From NCBI GenBank assembly GCA_040143965.1, contig JASJQH010007006.1, forward strand, positions 1 to 26,461: a DNA stretch of 26,461 bases, in the 5' to 3' direction. The DNA comes from Basidiobolus ranarum (taxonomy: Eukaryota > Basidiobolomycota > Basidiobolomycetes > Basidiobolales). Within the stretch, counting starts at the first letter, position 1, and each line of letters opens with the position of its first letter. Below, one piece after another: positions 18,310 to 26,461 of this stretch. The notes below the pieces were generated by a model, which did not search any database, was not told the DNA's origin, and saw only the letters and a program-made list of their open reading frames with translations. A program made the translations under genes and the position numbers.

Positions 18310-20165
18310 CGAAAGTAAACCGGACTATTCTAAGACCCAAATGCACGGTAAGGATGTACGGTAAAATATATTGATATTCCGGTAGCAAGATTAGAAATCA
18401 ATGAGATGTGCAGTGTTGAATACTTTCGGATTTCAAACAAAGACCTCAGGTGTGATCATCCCGTACTATAAATGATATGCATCTTAGTACATTCAAATTT
18501 GATGTTAATACAGCTTATCGACATCAGCAAGGAAAGTATTTTAAGGGATAGCGGTTGTTGCTGCCCAATTTAGCAATATTGTTTCGCTAGGCTATACCTC
18601 TACATTGTTAGCATTCTTGAAGCATGAATTTGAGACTCTTGCATATTAAATCAGTTTCGACTACAGCGCTGTGGAGATGTTATGTAATCATTTACTGTAA
18701 TATCTCAGTACGAGGGCCAGGATGCGCAATCCAACGTTGTATGGACAACACTCTGGCAAATGTCGAAGGGAAGACAAGTGGAGGAGTCAATCAGGAGACA
18801 CTCCTTGGATTGTCTCGCTTATCCAGTTCCACTCATTGACGTAGCACAACTTGAATGGCTGGGTTGGTAAGTACATGTCTCAAAGATTTAGTAAACAATT
18901 TCAGTGGATGTAGAAATAGGTTAATGTACAATTTAGTTCGGCAATCCTTGAGGCAATACATACACATCAAATTGCTGTTAATATGGACACAGTGCTCGTT
19001 AATACAAATCATGCTACGAACTGTTGATTGAAATTAGTGGAGCAACTAAATATGCCATTTGGACAAGAAAGAGGAAAATCCGGCTATATACATTTACGCC
19101 TCTCCTTAAGCGATATTAGTTTTGTGCTTAGTATCTTCCCCTTAGACACAAGTCTTTAGTGTTGCTCCATCCTATATAGCCAAATCGAACAAACGGTTTT
19201 CAATTCGAATATGAGAGGATTGCAGCAACAGGAAAGGCGTGGGCTATAATGAAAGCGTGCAGTTGATATGATCAGGTTAACGGAGAATCAACACTCACTG
19301 GACAAATACGATGAAATGAGCGCGAATCTATGATTATTCACAAAAACTTTAACAGATCGAAATAGGGAGAGATCCAATATTAACACGTAAAGCCCCTTAA
19401 TCTTGTGTTACAATCTCAGCACACCAGCAATCTAACCCAGAGTAAAGAATGCCTCTTGCACAAAACACCGTTAAGATGGAGATGTTTCGCATCCTCATGC
19501 TCATGACCGCTCAAATGATGGGATACCATGAAGCCATTCCCTCAAAAAAGAACTCGACCATTCTGACATAACGTGCATTACCTGTCATAGTTGACATCAA
19601 GATGGATCACTTGTATGACTGCATTAGGGATGCATGCATGAAGTGATACACACAAGATTATATGCACCACCTAACGAAAATCATTGAGATGCCCCGGCGT
19701 CTTCGTGGCAGTAGATACAAGGCAGTAAATACAAAGCAGATTAGAAGAATTCAATATAACCAATGAAGTGCTTTAGGGAATGTGCAAAAATTTAATTATT
19801 AGCTTTTTAAGGAGTCACCAGTTTTCATCCCTAAATCAATGTAGGCCAGCCAGCGCATCCTTGCCTGATCATGAACATTTATAAATCACAATCGATCCCA
19901 CTTTGCCCTATCATCCTGTGAACGACCTTTCTGTTCTCTTGAATGATTCCAACTTGCTACCTCCTCATTGGCTACGAATAGTTTGACCTTTTTACTGTCT
20001 AGAACATCTCGCTACTTTAACTATTTACTTGGTCTATCCACTTAAATCCCCGCACACCCACCCACTCTCACGTACTTTTTATACCCGTCGACTCCCCTTT
20101 TTGCACGTTCCGTAAATCATTTACTTGAAATAATTCAGGATTCTCCTGGGAGTATATCCATTTAA

Positions 20166-21756
20166 ATGTCCTCCTCCCCCGCCACAACAAATGGTAAGAG
20201 TCTATCATCAATTCACAGCAAGAACCGATCGCTGAAATTTTATGTTAATTACAGATGAGAGCGCCTCAGATTGCACTCTTCCTTCGATCCATCAGCTTAA
20301 TCCAGAAGTTAGTATCCCTTTCCAATCCAGGGAAGCCTCTCAAAAAGATGTAGATAAATCCATATCCTCGCCACCTATCCTATTTCCACCACCAACTTTA
20401 ATGTCACAAACATCTACTGAGAATCTGAGCGAAAGAATGAGCATACGATGTGAATATTCGCGCAGTCCTTCACGCAGTGAATACGGTCAATCCTCAAAGG
20501 CCAGTAGTGATTCGGAAGAGGAACGGGCTCTTAAGACACCAGCGAATGATATGGCAGCTTTGGAGTCAGATTCACAGCCGAAAGATGAGGGCAGTCATAT
20601 GAAGCATGCTTATGTTTGCCCTTATACGGGATGTGGTTGGAGCTTTAAGAGATATGAACATCTAAAAAGGCACCAGCTAGTTCATACAAAAGAGCGTCCA
20701 TACGTGTGTGAGTATCCCAGCTGTGGAAAAAGCTTTAGTAGAAGTGATAACTACTCTGCTCATTATCGCACGCACCAACGGCGCAAGAGTTTGATAGAAA
20801 CCAACCCTTTCTCTTCGATTGAAGGAAAAGATGTAAATCTTCAGAGTTCGAGACTCGTTCACCGAAGATGTAGCCTAGCAATAGGCGACGAAACTCGAGC
20901 TACAAGATTCAAGCTCGAAAGCTTGGATGTACCCACAATAAGGGACGTGGAAGAACCGCTTCCATCCCCTTCCAAAACTAGCAACATTCATCAATTGTTA
21001 AATGGATCTGAACCACATCCAACAGGTCTCTATCCCCGTAAACGTCGATATTCGGAACATACCCTTGCTACTTCTCAAGATCCCGACCAAGAGAAACCTA
21101 CGAAAATCTCTAACTGGGGTCGAGCAGAAAGGAGGCATAGCATTGCAATCATGACCTCTATGCCTACTAATTTTGGGGCTTCTCATTCCCCTTCAGGTCA
21201 TCAAAGCTCACATACTCTTCCACCAAATGTTATACATCACCTCTATCCACATCCAAATATCCGCTTATTATCACATTCCCAATCATTGACCAACCTTCCC
21301 CGCCATTCGTACTCACATCCTCACTCTCAAGGACAACCGCTAGCGTTCCTAACCAATCACTTCACCCATATCCACTCTATAGTTGGTATGCCACTGGCTA
21401 CAATTGCTGAATCGCCATCACATCATATCCCTACTACCACAACAGCTCCAAGGACCTCTGGCACCAAAAATCATGTGTGTACAGTTGCCGGGTGCAACAT
21501 GCGCTTCAAACGCTTGGAACATTTGAAACGTCATATGAGAGTTCATACCCTTGAGAGACCGTTTGCCTGTACTTTTATCGGATGCCGCAAGACATTCTCG
21601 CGACGAGATAACCTTGGACAACATATGCGTACTCATGAGCGTCAAGCTTTAAAGCAAGTCCAAAATACTTCAGTAATTGCACCATCTACAACCCATTCTA
21701 CATCCGTTGGATTAGGAATTGGTCATGCTGGACATGTAAGACAGAGGTCTATGTGA
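20166..21756 (+). CDS. C2H2 zinc-finger transcription factor with two separated finger pairs
   Basis: Putative nuclear regulator; the target is unknown. Exons 20166-20193 and 20255-21756 (509 residues). The small first exon (MSSSPATTN) is supported by a good donor/acceptor pair and frame. Four fingers, each C-x4-C-x12-H-x3-H, come in two pairs. Pair A: Cys131/Cys136/His149/His153 and Cys161/Cys166/His179/His183. Pair B: Cys418/Cys423/His436/His440 and Cys448/Cys453/His466/His470. Linkers are TGEKP-like (TKERPYV, TLERPFA). The helices FKRxEHLKRH and FSRxDN resemble the fungal stress and developmental regulators of the Msn2/SteA/Con7 kind, which normally have one such pair. Between the pairs lie about 235 residues rich in Ser, His and Pro with basic patches ([19 protein letters not shown]) that could be phosphosites or nuclear-localisation signals. 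Upstream DNA is C-rich with CCCCT (stress-element-like) near 20094. Confidence 0.9.
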
Positions 21757-22678
21757 GTTCACTAGGACAACTTGGTACTTGACTCGGAGCTGAGTATTCT
21801 CTATGTGAGATTTTCTTGGTTCACATTTTGGTTGGTATTTTGAACAACGCTTTTGAGAAATAAGATTTGATACATTTTCTTTACGCAGCTCATGGTTATT
21901 TATGAATGTACTTTTTGTATCTAGCTTCAAGTATATTTGAATTTTGCATTTTCCCAGCAGATATCCTACATCTTTTCTTTCTTGGTGCTCACCACTTCTT
22001 GTAAATCTTTCATATCATTTTTGGATAGCTCACACCCATTGTCAGTTACCCCTTCTACTAGTCTTTTACAATCTTTGAATCTTGCTTACTTGGCCGAGTG
22101 TTATGTGCGTTTATATAGTTTACTCTTGGGCTTTAGTCGTAACAAAGTTACATTCACCTTGATTGATTCCGTTCTTTATTAAATGTCTGTTGGTAGAAGC
22201 ACTCGAACAATTACTTGGCACCATATCGAAGCCTATTGTTACAAGAATTTCTTGCCTTAGCTACTGTCAATCAAAACAGAGCCTTTAACAAACGTACCAC
22301 GTTTACAGACTTGCAATTCTATGATATCTGCTACATTAGCACTTGGCACATAATATAGTCGATCACTAATGAAATTCTATATAGAAATAATATTTATAGA
22401 TCGATGGTTTGAAAGTTACTGGTTAGCAGTCAATATAAGTAGAGACACTGAGTTACAAAGTGGCTTATTAAATGTGCGGGGAATAATCTTGAATGCAACT
22501 AGCTCTCGAAATCCAGTAAAAATTGAATCCAACCTCATACAGCTTTTAGAAAATGACGTGACTGCTTCAGGAAAAGTGGATGATTTGTTGGGGGATGATA
22601 GTTTTCATTAAAATTAAAGATTGATTTCGGTTCATCAACTTTCTACTTGGTTTTTCGCTAAGAATTTCTTAAGCTAGT
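21757..22678. other. Intergenic region C2H2 gene to MDV1-like gene
   Basis: AT-rich, about 920 bp. It contains an ATG-started 80-codon frame at 22369-22611 that ends 67 nt before the MDV1-like start. It has no recognisable similarity and could be an upstream ORF, a small gene or chance. No other element stands out. Confidence 0.45.
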
Positions 22679-25210
22679 ATGTCCCAACCAACGAGGCTAC
22701 CCTCGGACAATCCGAAAAAGGAACCAAGATCTTTAACCTCAGATGTGTGGAGACCTTTAAGCGCTTTAGCTAATACTGCATCTTTAGTCATGTCACCTTT
22801 AACCAACTCCATTCTGTCTTCAACCTTGGTTACTTCTTCTGGTTGGTCCAATAAATCCGATACACACCACCAAACTCTACGCTTCTTGATGACTAAAAAC
22901 CCAACAAGAAAACTAGATTCCAAATTTGAATTAGGAAAAACTACCGATAATTTGTTACTAGGAGGATTGTCAAATAACGATACGGAAACCGGTGGAATGT
23001 CTCTATTTGAAGGATTTCAAGCTGGTTTAAGTGAAAATTTGAAAGAAACTGCAGAAACCCCCTTAACAACACCTAAAAAACATCGTCGTCGTGGTAAAAA
23101 AACGGTGGAGGATAGCGGTGAATCGTCTGGTCAACCCAAAGCGAAAGGTTAGATAACACCTACCTAATTAGTAATTCTTGGAATTTGTTAATGATCTTGT
23201 TAAACTAGCAGGTAACACCTCTCTTATCTGTAACGATCTTGAGTATGAACTAGACCAGACTGTATCCGAAATCGAGAGCACTAAAGATAAAAAGGTATAT
23301 ATGTGACTTCTCTCACTGGAGACCATATTTTCTTTAACTTTATGTTCCTTTGATAATACAGAAACGTATACGCGAAGAGATTGAAAAGATCGACAATTTG
23401 ATAGATGAATTGACGTCAAAAAAAGAAAACTTTCTTCTTCAGTTAGTGAAAGTTGAAAAGCAGGAAAAGAAGGCCGAAGGGTTATGTAATATTTCATTCA
23501 TCTAATGATTACGCATCTTTTCTCAGCACTTACATTTTGCTACAAAGTAACGGACCTTCAAGATAAAATCGCACTTTTTGCTGACGAAGAATTGGAGACT
23601 GAGATTCCTACTCCCGAAGCTGATGGTAGCTTAACTACTCTTCATTTACAAACAAACTTGATATTGAACAAAAGTCTACTTAGATTCTTCAGAATCCGTC
23701 AATGATGCCAAGCAAATTACTTATGGAACTGTTAAAAAGGTGAGTTTCCAAAACCAATATTTAGTAGCTGCATTCTTACCAACTCCTTGTAGTCATTATA
23801 TGGCCACGACAATACCGTTACCTGCATAGATTTTGACCTAACCAGTGGATTATTAGTCTCGGGATCTACTGATACCACAGTTAAAGTCTGGGACTTGAAT
23901 AATTATGAGTGCATTAGAACGATTCAAGGCCATAATGGTAATCTCATAGATGTATTGTTCTTGGAACTATTTATTAATTATCTTTGCAGACATCATTCGA
24001 TGTGTACAGGTTCAAGATCACATCTTAGCCACCGGCTCCAACGATGGAACCGTATGTATCTGGAACCTTTCCATTTCTCCTGTGGTCTCCAATGACCAAC
24101 CTCCTTCGGAGAATACCGAGGAGAATGTATCGACTTCTGGCAATGCTTCTGACCCAGAGATCAACAACTCAGAGCTTGCCGCTGCCCCCCAAGCTCCAGT
24201 TCAGGAATACTTCCATGGAGACCCTTCCTGCATGAATGTTATTGCAGGCCATAACGACGCAATTTGTTGTCTACAGTTTGGAAATAACACATTGGTATGT
24301 TCACATTCAACATCAGATAGAAAGAAGAGAAAACTAAACAAACAATCGGGCATTCTTCCTCCATTAACCGCATAGGTCACTGGTTCTGCAGATAAAACCA
24401 TGAAGCAATGGGACATGGAAACCGGGCAATGCATCATGGACATGGATATTTTATGGAACATGAAGGGAAGCAACTATAGCATGTGGAGTAGCGTCGGTGA
24501 TGAATATGGAGTTGGTGGGTTTGTCGGGGCACTGAAATTCTGGAAGTATGCTCTAATAAGTGGCACTGCTGATGGCGCCCTTCGCATGTGGGACTGTATC
24601 CTTTTATGAACAACTATCTAGTTCTCTCTAACAAATAAGTTTCATGAAGCCTTGACTAATTTCTAGTACGTACCGGCCAAACACATCGCACACTATCTGG
24701 TCATTCTGGTAAGCTAATCACCTCACACATAACCTATCCACCGATACTGAGCGTGAAACACTTGATTTAGCACCCATCACCACCCTGGAATTTGATAGCA
24801 ACTACATTTTTAGTGGATCCCTAGACAAAACAATCAGAGTAAGCCAGATATACATCATACCCCTATCCGCGGTCGACATTAACTCGTTGCTTCCTTAAGA
24901 TCTGGGATATTCGTGCGGGTAAAACATTCGAAACACTCCACTACGACAACAGCGTAACAAGTCTGCAATATGACAAAGAAAAGATCGTATCCACTGCTGG
25001 ACAGAATCAAATCCAGGTTTTTGCACTTTACTCTGCTCTGTCAATTCTTTCTAGTTTCTAAATCAAGCTATCTCTCAGGTATATGATCGGATCACCTTCC
25101 AACATTCCACTTTCCTGGGCCATAATCAACCAGCACGTACGGTTCGGATGAAGGAAGATGTGCTAATAAGTGGTGGCAGAGACAATATAGTCAACATCTG
25201 GAATCTATAA
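22679..25210 (+). CDS. MDV1: Mdv1/Caf4-like WD40 mitochondrial fission adaptor
   Basis: Adaptor that links Fis1 on the outer mitochondrial membrane to the dynamin Dnm1 for fission. Exons: 22679-23147, 23212-23294, 23362-23485, 23548-23625, 23684-23739, 23793-23937, 23990-24294, 24376-24595, 24667-24708, 24771-24838, 24900-25016, 25079-25210 (612 residues). Layout: an N-terminal region with no known domain; a charged coiled coil at about residues 160-245 (KKRIREEIEKIDNLIDELTS); then seven WD40 blades from about residue 271, each with a GH or equivalent start and a WD/WN end (VKVWDL, VCIWNL, MKQWDM, LRMWDL, IRIWDI, IQVYDR, VNIWNL). Blades 2 and 3 are separated by an acidic insert of about 50 residues. 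Blade 5, THRTLSGHSAPITTLEF, then FSGSLDKTIRIWDIRAGKTF, is the Mdv1/Caf4 signature. Yeast has two paralogues, and only one is seen here. Intron 8 (24596-24666) has U12-type signals. Confidence 0.88.
24596..24666 (+). other. U12-type (minor) spliceosomal intron in the MDV1-like gene
   Basis: 71-nt GT-AG intron beginning GTATCCTTTTA, which fits the U12 donor consensus RTATCCTTT. A branch-like GCCTTGAC at 24649-24656 fits TTCCTTRAC with R=G except at its first bases. The putative branch adenine (24655) is 11 nt from the final G, the same spacing as in the RPB5 intron. It interrupts the Leu codon in RMWDL/RTGQ (phase 1) and its removal restores the WD40 blade. Confidence 0.8.
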
Positions 25211-25257
25211 GATCCTTTACTTCTCATTTCACACCATTACAATCATTCTTGATGTTT

Positions 25258-25310
25258 CCTCTTTCTTGCGCTACCATAACCCTCTTTCTTGCGCTGTCAT
25301 AACCCTCTTT
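25258..25310. repeat. 23-bp tandem repeat, 2.3 copies
   Basis: CCTCTTTCTTGCGCT followed by ACCATAAC (unit 1, 25258-25280) or GTCATAAC (unit 2, 25281-25303), then a partial CCTCTTT. It sits 48 nt after the MDV1-like stop, probably in the 3'UTR. Confidence 0.8.
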
Positions 25311-25499
25311 ACTCATCCTTAACAATATCTCTTTCATTCAATCAATATATAATGTTCACTTTCATTCATGCCCTTCTATATCTCATACAGACCACTGACA
25401 AAGCTCTTATTTATCAAGCTTATCAACTGTTCCTTTTTTGGGATATTCTTAAAGTAAACTTAGTCACGTGCATTCTGATGACAAAAACAAGCCACCCTA

Positions 25500-26022
25500 A
25501 GACGCCTTGGATTGTAAGAAATTCGCATGGTGAGATATGCAAAGAAATGGCCTTCCCGTAGTTAAGTAACTCGGACATGACCAAATCAGTGGCAGGTGCA
25601 TTAAGGATACCCCAACAACTATGCCCAGTTGCGATATACAAATTCCGGAGAGCACTCCAATAATAGGAGAATGATACTGGAGTTGAGGAAGGTAGCGTGC
25701 TTGTTGCCTCATCTAATACAGTAGAGAGTGAACCAGCACGCTTTTTCAGTCGTAAGCAAGCCTCATGGTCTGGTAGGATATCGGCCATATTTTCTGGCAG
25801 TGGAACTTGATTACTTTCACCACACATAAACTATCTCATCAACACCCGGGTAAATTTTCGGGTCTGTACCATCGGATAAATCCAAGAATAAAGCATGTCC
25901 AGAGGCTTGGTTGGTGTCATTACAATACTGTGCTCGCTCACCATCAATGGGAACATCAAAAATAATCCATCTAGAGTAGTTTTGGTCCAAAGACCCATAA
26001 CCAATGACAATATATGCATCCA
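25500..26022 (-). pseudogene. TDA3: Remnant of FAD-dependent oxidoreductase (Tda3/DAO type)
   Basis: C-terminal part of a DAO-fold FAD oxidoreductase, broken in several places. On the minus strand, family-like pieces appear in alternating frames: DVPIDGERAQ and ASGHALFLDLSDG (frame A, about 25840-25960); a shift near 25826, where IVY is followed in another frame by CGESNQVPLPENMADILPD; ACLRLKKRAGSLSTVLDEA; then SPIIGVLSGI in one frame (about 25640-25670) and RNLYIATGHSCWGILNAPAT in another (about 25590-25650). The last piece is the hallmark C-terminal FAD-binding segment of the Tda3-like family. The shifts are too close together for introns and lack GT..AG pairs. The N-terminal Rossmann part (GxGxxG) is not in the window. 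Sequencing error in a live gene is the alternative, but at least three shifts in 500 bp favour real decay. Confidence 0.75.
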
Positions 26023-26461
26023 CATAAAAAGGTGTCCATTATGACCAAAATTAGCCTTGATTCTGTTGAAATTAGCATAGCCTAAACACCTATATAGTCA
26101 TATATAGCTTAGTATTTAGTTATTCCATATTGAACTAAGATATCACCTCAAGGGGAATTTACTTAGAAGTTATCAGATATACATTTTGATAACTTGTCCT
26201 AGAGGCCCCAAACTTTGTACACTTGTTCCTGGGACCTTCTTTAACATATTCTACCCGTTTGTTTGTTTGTTTACCTCTTGACAAAACTATAAATGACAAC
26301 TTTCTACTCAATAAATCAATAAGTGAAAACCGCCAATTGCTCTAATTCTCCAAACCACTTCCAACAGGCTGCCAAATACTTTAACAAGTGTATCTCAAAA
26401 TTCGAGAGATTCTTGATTCTTAAGTAATACCTAAAAGATACCCCCAATTATTCCATAGTGG
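26023..26461. other. AT-rich non-coding end of window
   Basis: No coding signal on either strand. Contains TATATAG-type motifs near 26094-26108 and a GTTT microsatellite (26257-26272). The missing N-terminal half of the oxidoreductase remnant is not found here, so the remnant is truncated or its remainder lies outside the window. Confidence 0.5.
26257..26272. repeat. GTTT x4 microsatellite
   Basis: Four perfect GTTT units in AT-rich DNA; no function inferred. Confidence 0.8.

Larger units (their letters stand above)
17668..20165. other. 2.5-kb region without a convincing gene
   Basis: The longest non-coding stretch here, lying between divergent starts (17667 on minus, 20166 on plus). Two ATG-started frames exist (17758-18048, 96 codons; 18624-18839, 71 codons), but neither resembles a known protein nor shows domain structure, so they are not called as genes. 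Elements seen: AACCCTAACCCT at 17856-17867; a 25-bp imperfect tandem repeat at 18194-18243; a dyad with internal direct repeat at 18281-18309; crossing inverted repeats within 19039-19181; CT/C-rich promoter-like sequence at about 20040-20180 before the C2H2 gene. It could be a large regulatory region, a decayed insertion or a non-coding transcription unit. Confidence 0.5.

Noticed and set aside
18624-18839. 71-codon ATG-started frame
   Set aside because: No similarity or domain structure; isolated in a gap full of stops.
17668-20165. tRNA, snRNA or transposon in the long gap
   Set aside because: No B-box-like GGTTCGAATCC, no recognisable minor snRNA core and no transposase or reverse-transcriptase motif could be found by eye.
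24839-24899. Possible third U12 intron (ends in TTCCTTAAG)
   Set aside because: The TTCCTTAA stretch touches the acceptor, leaving no room for a branch point, and the donor is GTAAGCC, a U2 type.

Overview
This window looks like nuclear DNA of a fungus. It is moderately AT-rich (about 60% A+T by eye), gene-dense and intron-rich. I reconstruct 11 protein genes with about 61 introns, mostly 40-80 nt with GT..AG ends, plus one decayed gene fragment. Several products are fungal in type: Mkk1/2 MAP kinase kinase, Mtr10 importin, Mdv1/Caf4 mitochondrial fission adaptor, Irc3 mitochondrial helicase, and an AreA-like GATA factor. High intron density, an RBM48 orthologue and two introns with minor (U12-type) splice signals argue against yeasts and for an early-diverging lineage (Mucoromycota- or Zoopagomycota-like). 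That placement is inference; no species is claimed. I found no CRISPR array, rRNA, tRNA, operon or intact transposon.

Layout. 1-1031 (+): RBM48, possibly missing its extreme 5' end. 1399-2396 (+): RraA-like/HMG aldolase family protein. 2610-5927 (+): Mtr10/transportin-3 importin. 6392-7413 (+): RNA polymerase subunit RPB5. 7743-8396 (+): prefoldin subunit 6. 8993-10873 (-): GATA factor with two zinc fingers. 10874-12509: long non-coding upstream region of the GATA gene. 12510-13980 (-): Mkk1/2-type MAPKK. 14358-16974 (-): Irc3-like mitochondrial helicase. 17255-17667 (-): 91-residue single-pass membrane protein of unknown function. 17668-20165: 2.5 kb without a convincing gene. 20166-21756 (+): C2H2 factor with two separated finger pairs. 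22679-25210 (+): Mdv1/Caf4-like WD40 protein. About 25500-26022 (-): frameshifted remnant of a Tda3-type FAD oxidoreductase. The rest to 26461 is AT-rich non-coding DNA.

Most genes are unrelated housekeeping or regulatory genes, but three links stand out. (1) The window carries RBM48, a known minor-spliceosome factor, and two introns (in RPB5 and in the Mdv1-like gene) with U12-type 5' splice sites, U12-type branch sites and an 11-nt branch-to-acceptor spacing. Together these suggest active minor splicing. (2) RPB5 and prefoldin subunit 6 are adjacent and co-directional, and both belong to the URI/prefoldin-like R2TP assembly machinery in animals. (3) Irc3, the Mdv1-like protein and probably the 91-residue protein act at mitochondria.

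Exon structures were built by hand, by requiring GT..AG introns, continuous reading frame and match to family sequence; codon totals are consistent for every model. No transcript or database search was available.
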